Positions 44,322-51,986 of a stretch of 64,000 nucleotides of DNA are shown in pieces. The stretch comes from Acidovorax sp. SUPP3334 (lineage in GTDB: Bacteria; Pseudomonadota; Gammaproteobacteria; Burkholderiales; Burkholderiaceae_C): positions 89,508 through 153,507 of the forward strand of contig NZ_BQXQ01000007.1 in the NCBI RefSeq assembly GCF_030159055.1, given 5' to 3'. The translations under genes were made by a program, and so were the position numbers. The notes under the pieces were generated by a model. It saw nothing but the letters and a program-made list of their open reading frames with translations. It was not told the DNA's origin and searched no databases. Every line of letters begins with the position of its first letter. Within the stretch, counting starts at the first letter, position 1.

Positions 44322-44587
44322 TGCAAACCCTCCCGTTCATCCCAGCGGATGCGATCAACAGTGCGACCTGCACAGATCGCGTAAAGGTCGTACATGCCCT
44401 TGAGGGCTGCTGCGACGGGGTCCACATCACCGGACTCCGGTGGCGCTGGTGGGGGCGTCGGGCACCGCACTCCCAATTCCGTCGGCAGCGGCTTGGGCAG
44501 CGCGGTCTCGGGCGGCCGAGAGGCCGCGCATGACGCCAGTAGGAAACACGCAGCCAGTCCGGCTGTCAGCCGTAGCGTTGAGTTCAT
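44318..44587 (-). CDS. o-spanin lipoprotein (Rz1-like)
   Basis: An 89-residue lipoprotein: MNSTLRLTAGLAACFLLASC with lipobox LLAS-C at residue 20, then a Pro-rich region (TPPPAPPESG) characteristic of Rz1. It begins inside the i-spanin gene in another frame and extends 109 bp beyond its end, the overlapping Rz/Rz1 architecture. It would span the periplasm with the i-spanin to fuse the two membranes at lysis. Confidence 0.82.
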   Translation of the reverse strand: MNSTLRLTAGLAACFLLASCAASRPPETALPKPLPTELGVRCPTPPPAPPESGDVDPVAAALKGMYDLYAICAGRTVDRIRWDEREGLH

Positions 44588-44843
44588 GGGAAAGCTCCTG
44601 GGATGATTTCTGATCGGCTTGCTCGCGCAAGCTGACAGCGCGGCGCAGATCGCGGCTGACGGCCTTGGACTGCTTGATCAGGTCGGCATGGGCGCCGATC
44701 TGCTGAGTGAGCGACTGGACGGTCTCGGAGTCTTGGCGCCCCTTCTCGGCGGCCTTGCCCTGGCCGAACCCGTAGACATAGCCGCCGATGCCAACGGCCA
44801 CCGAGAGCAACAGGCCGCCGATGGCCACTTCGGCGGCGCTCAT
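44427..44843 (-). CDS. i-spanin (Rz-like)
   Basis: A 138-residue inner-membrane spanin. The N-terminal signal-anchor VAIGGLLLSVAVGIGGYVYG is followed by a long coiled coil (GRQDSETVQSLTQQIGAHAD, DLIKQSKAVSRDLRRAVSL). The start at 44843 (MSAAEV) overlaps the transglycosylase stop by four bases. The C-terminal half overlaps Rz1 in another frame. Confidence 0.8.
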   Translation of the reverse strand: MSAAEVAIGGLLLSVAVGIGGYVYGFGQGKAAEKGRQDSETVQSLTQQIGAHADLIKQSKAVSRDLRRAVSLREQADQKSSQELSHELNATADSRTGCVFPTGVMRGLSAARDRAAQAAADGIGSAVPDAPTSATGVR

Positions 44844-45538
44844 AGGCCCAGCCCCCACTGCAGGTAGCGCGGCTGGATCACCACCAGGATGCGGTGGGGG
44901 TAGCCCAGGTTCTCCTTGCAGTGCAACGGGGCGCGGCGGGCCTTGCCGCAGGCCGCATCGACCTGCTCGCGTGTGGGGCGCTCAAGGCCCGTGGTGGCGG
45001 CCTCTTTCTGCCAGTGACCCAGGCCGCCGTTGTAGGAGCGCAAAGCCACCCACATCCGATCGCGCGGCGTGTAACGCGCCGGCGCGCGCTCGTACAGCCA
45101 CTGGTCGTAGGTCACCAGAGCGCGCAGCGACCAGGCGGGGCTGAATGGCTCACGGCTGGAAAGCTCGGGATCGAGCGTGGCGATCCAGGTGACCGTGGCA
45201 GGCATGAACTGCGCCATGCCCTGCGCACCCACACGCGACACGGCATCGGCTTTCCAACCGCTTTCCTGGTGGACTTGCGCTGCGAATGCCGCGATGGGTG
45301 CATCCATGCCCCACACGGCCCGCGCCGTGCGGATCAGCATTGCGCGATAGGGCAGCGCCGCACGCGGCACATCGGAGGCGGATGCAACCTTTGGAACTGG
45401 CTGCGGCAGGGGCGTCTCCACCGTGGCGGCTGGCGTTGGTACTGCAGCCGCGGTCGGTACAGCGACAGGCTGCTCGCGCTGGCATGCCGCCAATGCCGCG
45501 GCCAGGGCCAAGCAACTGGCCATGCGGGACCAGCGCAT
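44840..45538 (-). CDS. lytic transglycosylase endolysin (SLT domain) with lipoprotein-like signal
   Basis: A 232-residue endolysin. The N-terminus MRWSRMASCLALAAALAAC has a lipobox-like LAAC at residue 19, followed by a Pro/Val/Ala linker (PVAVPTAAAVPTPAATVETP) to about residue 50. The SLT domain contains the catalytic glutamate in VHQESGW (E92) and the substrate loop RVGAQGMAQFMPATVTW, then RALVTYDQWLYERAPARY and LRSYNGGLGHW. It cleaves peptidoglycan by lytic transglycosylation. The membrane or lipoprotein anchor may make it a signal-arrest-like enzyme. Overlaps the holin by one base (ATGA). Confidence 0.9.
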   Translation of the reverse strand: MRWSRMASCLALAAALAACQREQPVAVPTAAAVPTPAATVETPLPQPVPKVASASDVPRAALPYRAMLIRTARAVWGMDAPIAAFAAQVHQESGWKADAVSRVGAQGMAQFMPATVTWIATLDPELSSREPFSPAWSLRALVTYDQWLYERAPARYTPRDRMWVALRSYNGGLGHWQKEAATTGLERPTREQVDAACGKARRAPLHCKENLGYPHRILVVIQPRYLQWGLGL

Positions 45539-45897
45539 CACAGCCCCGAAGCGATGCCGAGGACGACAGCGGCGACAACGACCGCACGCCGCATCATCGT
45601 GGCGGCATAGATGCGCGCGTAGGCCGGCACCACTGGGTAGTCCACATCGCCCTCGGGCTCGTCCGTACCGTAGCGCCAATCACGCACCAGATACCCATCG
45701 GGCCGTGCGTAGGGAAACAGCACGCGGTCGAGCCAATAGCCCAGCACCGAAGCCAACGCAATGAGCGAGGCTTTGTAGAGCGCCACGGGCAACTGGGCCG
45801 GAGACACCAAGGCGATCAGCACCAGCAGCACGACGGCCAGCAGCAGGAACAGGCTATTGCGCGGCGCGCGCAGCCCCAAAGGGATGAAGTCTTTCAC
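45538..45897 (-). CDS. putative holin
   Basis: A 119-residue protein with three hydrophobic segments (SLFLLLAVVLLVLIALVS; LYKASLIALASVLGYWLDRV; MMRRAVVVAAVVLGIASGL), class I-like topology, directly upstream of the endolysin. GTG at 45897 was chosen because AAGGA lies six bases before it. A GTG seven codons upstream (45918) is the alternative. Holins set the timing of lysis by opening the inner membrane. Confidence 0.7.
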   Translation of the reverse strand: MKDFIPLGLRAPRNSLFLLLAVVLLVLIALVSPAQLPVALYKASLIALASVLGYWLDRVLFPYARPDGYLVRDWRYGTDEPEGDVDYPVVPAYARIYAATMMRRAVVVAAVVLGIASGL

Positions 45898-45990
45898 GGG
45901 CAATCCTTGCAGGAACACGATGGTGGAAAGCCATCAGTTTTCCTGCGAAGGACTGCTAAGTCTTTGGAACTAGGACACTATTTGCGGCAG

Positions 45991-46413
45991 TTACAGCCGG
46001 GTGTTGAAGTCTGACCGGCTCAAGGCTTCGTCGGCCGCAATGCTGCGATCAAGACACAAAGCCTTGCAGCCTTCTTTCGCCACGGTCAGCGATCTGCCGT
46101 CGCGAGCAATGCTGAGATAGCAGGTCTGGCCGCTGGACATGTACCTGTCAGGAACACCCGAGCCCGAGTCGGGCACGGATACCAACACGTCGATGGTGTT
46201 GTTGTTTTGGACGCCTACAACTTTCAGCCCTTTGGCGTAACGATCCAGGCCCACGCACGCCTTCTTCACCTTGGGCCATGCTTCGGACACCACAGCATTG
46301 AGCGCAGGATCTAGTTTTTCCGGCATCTGCAGTTGCCCCTTGCTTGCGTCGCCGCATGCGGAGAATAGACAGAAGGCCGCCATCAATGCTCCCGCACGGA
46401 TTATTTTCATCAT
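45991..46413 (-). CDS. lipoprotein downstream of the repressor, likely lysogenic-conversion gene
   Basis: A 140-residue protein: MMKIIRAGALMAAFCLFSAC has a signal peptide and lipobox FSAC (C20). The mature part is rich in Cys (KKACVGLDRYAKGL, TCYLSIARDG, EGCKALCLDRS), suggesting disulfides. A strong ribosome site (GGGAGGA) precedes the ATG. It follows the repressor and a small gene on the same strand, away from the late genes, so it is probably expressed in the lysogen. The family is not recognised; a cell-envelope moron is likely. Confidence 0.7.
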   Translation of the reverse strand: MMKIIRAGALMAAFCLFSACGDASKGQLQMPEKLDPALNAVVSEAWPKVKKACVGLDRYAKGLKVVGVQNNNTIDVLVSVPDSGSGVPDRYMSSGQTCYLSIARDGRSLTVAKEGCKALCLDRSIAADEALSRSDFNTRL

Positions 46414-46433
46414 TAGTCCTCCCTGTTTTTGGC

Positions 46434-46631
46434 TCATTTCTCCAGGGCCTCCAGCCTGTTCTTCAACGCCTGACAACTTGCGCAGTTCATGGTCACATGC
46501 GGCGGGAAGTGGATCACGTTGACCACGGTGACATTGCCTTGCACCACGCCCATCTGAACCGCCTTCTCCGCATTGTTGGTCAACCTAACGGGCCTCAATC
46601 TAACGGCGACCCACTCCATCCAATTCGGCAT
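46434..46631 (-). CDS. small protein between repressor and lipoprotein, function unknown
   Basis: A 65-residue open frame, MPNWMEWVAVRLRPVRLTNN to ALKNRLEALEK, with a CxxC in MNCASCQAL and a short C-terminal helix. It has a ribosome site (GAGGGAG) six bases before its ATG and is 20 bp upstream of the lipoprotein. It could be co-expressed with the repressor. No family recognised. Confidence 0.5.
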   Translation of the reverse strand: MPNWMEWVAVRLRPVRLTNNAEKAVQMGVVQGNVTVVNVIHFPPHVTMNCASCQALKNRLEALEK

Positions 46632-46730
46632 TCACACTCCCTCTTTCCCGTCATTGTGAATGCTTGTAACAAAACTATTGCGGGGAAATGTGCGGTAGGT
46701 GCCGGCTATTTTTCCTTCGACACCGCAGGC

Positions 46731-47162
46731 TCATGACCTCTTCGGCACTTTCACTTTGGCGCCCGCTGAGAAACCGATCTGCACGCCGCCCACTGCATTG
46801 TTGTTCATCGTGACATCGCGCATCTGCGTACCACTCACGGCGTCAGCCGCAGATGCACTTATCAAAGCACTTAAGGCCGCGCGCTTCACTTCCCGCGGTG
46901 CTTCACGGTAGTACGCAACCAGCGTTTCTTCCTCAGAACTCAGGCCGGTCGCTGTCACACGCCCTGACGCAATGAAGCCCACATCAGCGCCAGCGCGCGC
47001 CCAAGCGGCCAGCACTTTCAAGTTGGGATAGGCGGTTTCCCGCTCCCACGCCAACTGCGAACTTTTGGAGGCATCGCCCAGTGCCGCAAAAGCGGGCTGA
47101 GTCAGGCCGAGTCGCTCACGCTCCAGGCGGATGCGATCTCCAATATCAGTTTTCTGATCCAT
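46731..47162 (-). CDS. CI-like transcriptional repressor (HTH XRE)
   Basis: A 143-residue repressor. The N-terminal HTH of the Cro/CI class is GDRIRLERERLGLTQPAFAA with SKSSQLAWERETAYPNLKV. The C-terminal part (SSEEETLVAYYREAPREVKR) is a short oligomerisation region without an S24 autocleavage domain, so it is unlikely to be inactivated by RecA-stimulated cleavage. The start at 47162 (MDQKTDIGDRI) is used rather than the upstream extension, which reads through the operator. It is divergent from the gp16-like gene, the BcepMu gp17/gp16 arrangement. Confidence 0.87.
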   Translation of the reverse strand: MDQKTDIGDRIRLERERLGLTQPAFAALGDASKSSQLAWERETAYPNLKVLAAWARAGADVGFIASGRVTATGLSSEEETLVAYYREAPREVKRAALSALISASAADAVSGTQMRDVTMNNNAVGGVQIGFSAGAKVKVPKRS

Positions 47163-47174
47163 TTTTTCAAAAAA

Positions 47175-47242
47175 GCTCAGATTTCTGAGCCATAATCCAT
47201 CCCAACACGTTTTCACACCACATCACCAGCGCCAACTGGTGA
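47175..47242. promoter_or_regulatory. divergent early/repressor control region with two operators
   Basis: Between the repressor and the gp16-like gene are two inverted repeats. GCTCAGA-TT-TCTGAGC lies at 47175-47190. TCACCAG-CGCCAA-CTGGTGA lies at 47223-47242. The first is 12 bp before the repressor start and close to a CATAAT box (47190-47195) for the rightward transcript. The two different palindromes suggest separate recognition by the repressor and the gp16-like regulator (inference). Confidence 0.7.
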
Positions 47243-47264
47243 CAACAAAACAGGACGCACCACC

Positions 47265-47513
47265 ATGCCCCTAAAAACCCGTCAACAGGTCCGCAACGAG
47301 TTCGCCAGCCGTGGCTGGTCTTACTCGGACTGGGCCAAGCAGCGCGGCTATTCGGCCGCGCTGGTTTGCATGATCGTCAACGACGACGACCGGGCTCCCC
47401 AGCGCAAGTGCCTGCGGGGCGAAAGCCACAACATCGCCGTGGAACTGGGTCTCAAGCAGGGCCAGGTTTCGCGGCAGCAGGCCAAGCCCCGCATGCAGCT
47501 GGCGGCGGCATGA
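47265..47513 (+). CDS. BcepMu gp16-family phage regulator (Ner/Cro-like)
   Basis: An 82-residue small DNA-binding protein. RQQVRNEFASRGWSYSDWAK followed by RGYSAALVCMIVNDDD and KCLRGESHNIAVELGLKQGQ matches the BcepMu gp16 family, including KCLRGxSHxIAVxLGLK. It is the first rightward early gene, divergent from the repressor, and takes the place of Mu ner. It probably turns off the repressor promoter and tunes early transcription. Confidence 0.87.
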   Translation: MPLKTRQQVRNEFASRGWSYSDWAKQRGYSAALVCMIVNDDDRAPQRKCLRGESHNIAVELGLKQGQVSRQQAKPRMQLAAA

Positions 47514-47567
47514 GCGGTATGTCCAGCAAGCATCTTACTGGCGCTCGTGCTCTGCGCCGCGCCCCTT

Positions 47568-47864
47568 TCACGGGCTCCCTGAGCCTGGAAGACCTGGGCG
47601 ATACAGGTCTTGCACAGCGCGCAGTTCATCCCAACCCGGAATCGCGCCATCAATCGACGCTGCAATCTGGCGTAAGCCCTGCGCACTCATTGGACGATCA
47701 GGCTCCTCCCGCTCCATCTTGCCAGCCAACTGCCGCATCTCCGATGTCAGCGCGGAGGCCTCAATGATTCGCGCTCGGTGCAACTGTGCGACTAGTACGC
47801 CCAAGGCGCGGTATAGCGCGTCATCGCTGTCGCTGAGTCGGATGAAGTCTTCGTCGTTGTCCAT
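47568..47864 (-). CDS. small leftward phage gene in the early region, function unknown
   Basis: A 98-residue acidic protein, MDNDEDFIRLSDSDDALYRA followed by LGVLVAQLHRARIIEAS and REEPDRPMSAQGLRQIAASI. It has a ribosome site AAGGGG before the ATG. It is the only leftward gene within the early region and lies between gp16-like and the next rightward regulator, so it could affect early transcription by convergence. No family recognised. Confidence 0.65.
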   Translation of the reverse strand: MDNDEDFIRLSDSDDALYRALGVLVAQLHRARIIEASALTSEMRQLAGKMEREEPDRPMSAQGLRQIAASIDGAIPGWDELRAVQDLYRPGLPGSGSP

Positions 47865-47975
47865 TGCTAGCCCCTTGGCTTGTGGTGTTGGTGCCGGACT
47901 GTACGGCTCGCCAACCGCAGCGACGCGTGGCACAGCCGGCATTTGTTTGGACGCCGCTTCGCGGAGGTTCTTCCA

Positions 47976-48446
47976 ATGAGCCGCCGCAACTGGAAACACC
48001 TGCGCGCCAACAGCTTGGTGCATGCGATGCGCCTGTGCAAAGAGTTCGCTCAGGAGCGCTGGAACCTTTCGGTGGAGCGCATCGCCGACCGCATGGGCGT
48101 GACCCACGACAGCCTCTACAAGTGGCTTGGAACCGGCCGCATGCCGGCCATCCTGGTGCCGGCCTACGAGCTGGCCTGCGGCTGCCACTACGTGACCGAC
48201 TGGTATGCCGCCGCAGCCGGGCGCCTGGTGGTGCCCATGCCCACGGGCCGCGCGGTGGGCGAGGCCGAGTTGCTGGCGGTCAACAGCGGCTGCGCCGCGG
48301 CCCTGGCCCTGTTGACCACCTTCTACGCCGACCCGGCCCAGGCCGACACCGCCGCCACCTTGGAGGCGCTGCGCGCGCATCTGGAGCAGGTGGCCTTCCA
48401 TCACCACAACGTGGCGCGCTGTGTCGCGCCGGATCTGGAGTTTTGA
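47976..48446 (+). CDS. phage DNA-binding regulator (HTH)
   Basis: A 156-residue protein with an HTH near residues 28-52 (LSVERIADRMGVTHDSLYKW, LGTGRMPAILVPAYELAC). This is like phage CII/transcriptional-activator-type regulators. The C-terminal part (AELLAVNSGCAAALALLTTF) is a helical region. Starts 112 bp from the leftward small gene, so a divergent promoter could lie between. It may activate or repress early transcription. Confidence 0.72.
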   Translation: MSRRNWKHLRANSLVHAMRLCKEFAQERWNLSVERIADRMGVTHDSLYKWLGTGRMPAILVPAYELACGCHYVTDWYAAAAGRLVVPMPTGRAVGEAELLAVNSGCAAALALLTTFYADPAQADTAATLEALRAHLEQVAFHHHNVARCVAPDLEF

Positions 48447-48448
48447 CC

Positions 48449-48724
48449 ATGCCCCTCGATTCCAACTGGGCCAGCGTGATGACGCCCGACTACGTGTATG
48501 TCGGCATCGTCAAGCGCGAAGAGTTCGACCGCATTGCCCTGCCGGAGACGGATCACGGCGCGGCCAACCCCGACCGCCCGCTGCTGACGAAGACGGCGCG
48601 CGACCCGAGCGGCTGCACCGTGGTGTTCCAGCACTGGTATGGCCCCACGCTCGCCGAGCGAGCGGCACAGGCCGCAGCCGCCGAAGCCTTGACCCGACTC
48701 GCCGCCGAACGGGTGCCTGCATGA
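48449..48724 (+). CDS. small early phage protein, function unknown
   Basis: A 91-residue protein, MPLDSNWASVMTPDYVYVGI, with SGCTVVFQHWYGPTLAERAA and an Ala-rich helical end. Starts 2 bp after the preceding regulator and overlaps the next gene (ATGA). I do not recognise it; operon position places it among early regulators. Confidence 0.65.
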   Translation: MPLDSNWASVMTPDYVYVGIVKREEFDRIALPETDHGAANPDRPLLTKTARDPSGCTVVFQHWYGPTLAERAAQAAAAEALTRLAAERVPA

Positions 48725-49050
48725 GCGCCGACTACACCAACGCCGGCCAGCAGCGCCTGCTGCAGCTCATCGACCTGCTGGCCGGGCACGAGCTGCAGGG
48801 CCTGGCGAACGTGGAGGTGGCCAGCGCCCTGCGCTGCACCGCGCCTACCGCGCTGCGCGACCTTAACAACCTGCGCACGGCCGGCTGGGCCGAGCAGACG
48901 CCCCAGGGCCGCTGGCGCCTGGCGCCCCACGTGATCGAGATCAGCGAGCGCTATGCCGCCGGTGTGCGCGCCAACGTGCAGGGCCTGCTCGACACCACCC
49001 AGCGCTACGGCCAGGCCGCGGGCATCCGGGGCATGTTCGCCCCCCATTGA
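48721..49050 (+). CDS. winged-helix (IclR-like HTH) early protein
   Basis: A 109-residue protein with a winged-helix core: QRLLQLIDLLAGHELQGLAN, VEVASALRCTAPTALRDLNN, LRTAGWAEQTPQGRWRLAPH. This is the IclR-type N-terminal HTH without the effector domain. It overlaps the preceding gene and lies 39 bp upstream of the coiled-coil gene. Probably an early transcription factor. Confidence 0.75.
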   Translation: MSADYTNAGQQRLLQLIDLLAGHELQGLANVEVASALRCTAPTALRDLNNLRTAGWAEQTPQGRWRLAPHVIEISERYAAGVRANVQGLLDTTQRYGQAAGIRGMFAPH

Positions 49051-49089
49051 ATCGCAGCCCAGAACCCTCGCAAACATTGAAAGCACGCC

Positions 49090-50136
49090 GTGAAAGACAG
49101 TACAGACCTCGTGACGAAAGACCTTTTAAGCGCGCCCGCAAAGCGCGGGCGCAAGGCTGCGCCCGTCGCCGTTCCGGTGGTGGTGGAGACGGACCTGGCG
49201 CCCGTGGCGCAGGCGGTGGCTGCGGCCGACCAGGCGTCGGCCATGCAGGCGGCCTATGGGCAGGAGCGCGACCTGCTGAACCAACTGCTGGGGCAGGCGC
49301 AGATGGCGGATGCGTTCAGCAAATTTTCCCTGACGGTCAGGACTTCCAAGTTGGCCTTCGTGAAGGAAAACAAGCTGTATCGTTCCCTCAAAGGTCAAAA
49401 AAGTCCTGACGGTCAGGAATTTTCAAAAGGCACATGGGAAGACTTCTGCCGCCTGCTCGGTCGTTCCGTTGCGCAAGTCGATGAAGACATCACGAACCTC
49501 AACACGCTTGGCGAAGAAGCCCTCGACTCCATGTCCCGCATGGGCATCGGCTACCGCGAGCTGCGCCAGTACCGCCGCCTGCCCGAAGACCAGAAACAAG
49601 CCCTGATCGAAGTCGCCAAGGCGGGCGACAAAGAGGGCTTCGTGGAACTGGCCGAAGAGATCATCGCCAGGCACGCCAAGGAGAAGGAAGCCCTGGAGGC
49701 CAAGGTGGGCGAAGCCGGCACTCAGCTCGCCGCCAAGGACCGCGTGCTGGCCGACAACGCCGCCAAGATGACCGAGCAGGCCCAGGCGCTGGAGCTGGCG
49801 CGCGGCGAGAAGTTCACCCCTCCGCCCGGCAGCGTGGCACGCACGAAGGCCGAGCAGACGCTGCTGTCATCCATCACCCTATCGACCAGCCGGGCCTACC
49901 TGCGCATGCATGCCGTGTTCACCGCCGCCGACGCGGCGCTGTCGGACAGCGGCGGCAATGCGCCCGAGGCGATCCAGCAGGTGGCGCGCCAGTCCATCGA
50001 GTTCCTGGCGCAGCAGCTGGCCGACATGGCGCAGGAGTTCGGCATCAGCGTGGACCTGGAAGCGCGCATTCGCCCGGACTGGCTGGACGAAGCAGCGCTG
50101 GCGGTCCTGGAAGCGCGCAACAGCACGGCGCAGTGA
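49090..50136 (+). CDS. coiled-coil phage protein upstream of transposase, function unknown
   Basis: A 348-residue protein, started at GTG 49090. The N-terminus is Lys/Ala-rich. The middle (KGTWEDFCRLLGRSVAQVDE, DITNLNTLGEEALDSMSRMG) resembles HTH segments of DUF3102/phage DNA-binding proteins. A long coiled coil follows (AKEKEALEAKVGEAGTQLAA). The C-terminal half begins VARTKAEQTLLSSITLSTSR. Homologues accompany the transposase in BcepMu-like phages. Its role in transposition is unknown; a DNA-binding accessory is plausible. Confidence 0.62.
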   Translation: MKDSTDLVTKDLLSAPAKRGRKAAPVAVPVVVETDLAPVAQAVAAADQASAMQAAYGQERDLLNQLLGQAQMADAFSKFSLTVRTSKLAFVKENKLYRSLKGQKSPDGQEFSKGTWEDFCRLLGRSVAQVDEDITNLNTLGEEALDSMSRMGIGYRELRQYRRLPEDQKQALIEVAKAGDKEGFVELAEEIIARHAKEKEALEAKVGEAGTQLAAKDRVLADNAAKMTEQAQALELARGEKFTPPPGSVARTKAEQTLLSSITLSTSRAYLRMHAVFTAADAALSDSGGNAPEAIQQVARQSIEFLAQQLADMAQEFGISVDLEARIRPDWLDEAALAVLEARNSTAQ

Positions 50137-50162
50137 CGCGCACTTCAACGCCCCTTTGAACC

Positions 50163-51986
50163 ATGGATGCCATTCGTATGGAAGTCATCACCAACGCCGC
50201 CCACGAGGCCGCCGCTGCGGCGCATGGCGCGCGCGGCGCCATCGTGCAGCGCGCCGCCGCCCTGCTGGGCCTGTCCGCCCAGCGCACGCACACGCTGGTG
50301 GCGCAGGCTTCGCACCAACTGGGCCTGACCAAGCCGCGCAAGCGGCGGGTGGATGCGGGCGCATCGGCTATCACCAACGACGAGCTGGAGACCATCGCGG
50401 GCACCATCTTGCTCGACCGGCGCGCGGGCAAGTGGATGATTTCGCTGCAAGAGACCATCGACATGCTGCACGCGGCGGGCAAGGTGGCCACGCGCCTGTC
50501 GGCCAACCATGTCGCCCGGCTGCTGCGCCAGCGCGGCCTGGACGGGCGCAGCCTGGCACAGCCCACGCCGCACGTGCGCATGCGCACCGAACACATCAAT
50601 GCGGTGTGGCAGGTGGATGCCTCGGTGTGCGTGCTGTACCGCGCGCCCAGCGGCGAGTTGCAGTTGCTGGACGTGGACGGCGTGCACTACAAGAACAAGC
50701 CGGCCAACCTGGTGCAGGTGATCGACAAGCTGTTGGTGCGGTTCGTTGCGGCCGAGCATGCCAGCGGCGCCAAGGCGGTGCGCTTTTACGTGGGCGGCGA
50801 GACGACCGGGAACGCGCTGGATTTCCTGATGTGGGCGATGACGCAGCGCCAGGACGCCAAGGGCACTGCGATGCCGCTGCACGGCGTGCCCACGATGCTC
50901 TACACCGACCAGGGCGGGTGCTTCAAGAGTGCGCCGTTTCGCAACTTCTGCAGTGCGATGAACATCCGCCAGCAGTGGCACAAGCCGCGCAACAGCCGGG
51001 CGACCGGGTCCGCCGAGAACACGCAGAACGTGTTCGAGCGGGGGTTCGAGTCGCGCCTGCGATTCATGGACCGGGCGCAGATCACGGTGCCGATGCTCAA
51101 TGCCTTGGCCGAGCTGTGGATGCATGCCTACAACGGCACGCACGTGCACAGCCGCCACAACATGGCCCCCTATGCGGCCTGGAGCACGATCGGCCCGGAA
51201 CACCTGCGCGTGGCCCCCGCGATGGAGATCATGCGCGAGCTGCCCGTGAGCCTGGCCGAGACGCGCACGGTGACGGGCAACCTGCGCGTGAGCTTTGCCA
51301 CCCGGGGCCTGCGCAGCCGCGAATACGACGTGCGCTACGTGCCTGGCGTGTCGGTGGGAGACAAGGTGCTGGTGTGCATCAACCCGCTGGCGGCACCCGC
51401 TGTGCGCGTGGGCGTCACCAACCGCGAGACGGGCGAGATCGCGTGGCATGAGGTGCAGCCTGCGGCCAAGGGCTGGATGGGCTACGACGCTGACGCCCCG
51501 GTGCTGGAAAAGGGTGAGTTCAAGGCCATGCCTGCCACGCCGGCCGATGACCGCCGTGCACGCATCGCGGCCCAGGCATTCGCCCGCGATGGCTTGCCTG
51601 CCACGCCCACGCAGGTGCAGGCGGCTGTCAGGTCGGGTGCGGCGCCCTATCTGGGTCAGTTCGACCCGTTCGCGGACATCAAGGCCAAGGCGGACAGTCT
51701 GCCGCACTTTCTGCAGCAGCGCGGCACGCCCCATGAAGCAATGGCACCCCGCGTGGAGCCCGAGCGCATGTCGGTGGCCGCGGCCTGCCAGTACATGCGG
51801 CAGGCGCTGGGCGACCTGTACGACCCTGGCACTTACGCTTGGCTGGCGCAAAAGCATGGCGATGCCGGTGTGTCGCGCGACGTGGCCGATGGCCTGGTGG
51901 CCGCGCGTCGCCAAGCCATGGAGCCAGTCGATGTGCCGGCCATGCCGGTGCCAACCGGCCTGCGCGCCGTGGGGGGCGGCCGATGA
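50163..51986 (+). CDS. DDE transposase (MuA-like, BcepMu gp10 type)
   Basis: A 607-residue transposase with an rve/RNase H core. The DDE triad is visible: D152 in VWQVDAS, D249 in LYTDQGG and E285 in GSAENTQNVFERG. The N-terminal ~140 residues contain HTH-like end-binding segments (RAAALLGLSAQRTHTLVAQA). A beta-barrel-like domain follows the core (VSVGDKVLVCINPLAAPAVR), and the C-terminal ~100 residues would contact the ATPase. It catalyses strand transfer for integration and replicative transposition. It ends overlapping the target ATPase gene (ATGA). Confidence 0.93.
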   Translation: MDAIRMEVITNAAHEAAAAAHGARGAIVQRAAALLGLSAQRTHTLVAQASHQLGLTKPRKRRVDAGASAITNDELETIAGTILLDRRAGKWMISLQETIDMLHAAGKVATRLSANHVARLLRQRGLDGRSLAQPTPHVRMRTEHINAVWQVDASVCVLYRAPSGELQLLDVDGVHYKNKPANLVQVIDKLLVRFVAAEHASGAKAVRFYVGGETTGNALDFLMWAMTQRQDAKGTAMPLHGVPTMLYTDQGGCFKSAPFRNFCSAMNIRQQWHKPRNSRATGSAENTQNVFERGFESRLRFMDRAQITVPMLNALAELWMHAYNGTHVHSRHNMAPYAAWSTIGPEHLRVAPAMEIMRELPVSLAETRTVTGNLRVSFATRGLRSREYDVRYVPGVSVGDKVLVCINPLAAPAVRVGVTNRETGEIAWHEVQPAAKGWMGYDADAPVLEKGEFKAMPATPADDRRARIAAQAFARDGLPATPTQVQAAVRSGAAPYLGQFDPFADIKAKADSLPHFLQQRGTPHEAMAPRVEPERMSVAAACQYMRQALGDLYDPGTYAWLAQKHGDAGVSRDVADGLVAARRQAMEPVDVPAMPVPTGLRAVGGGR

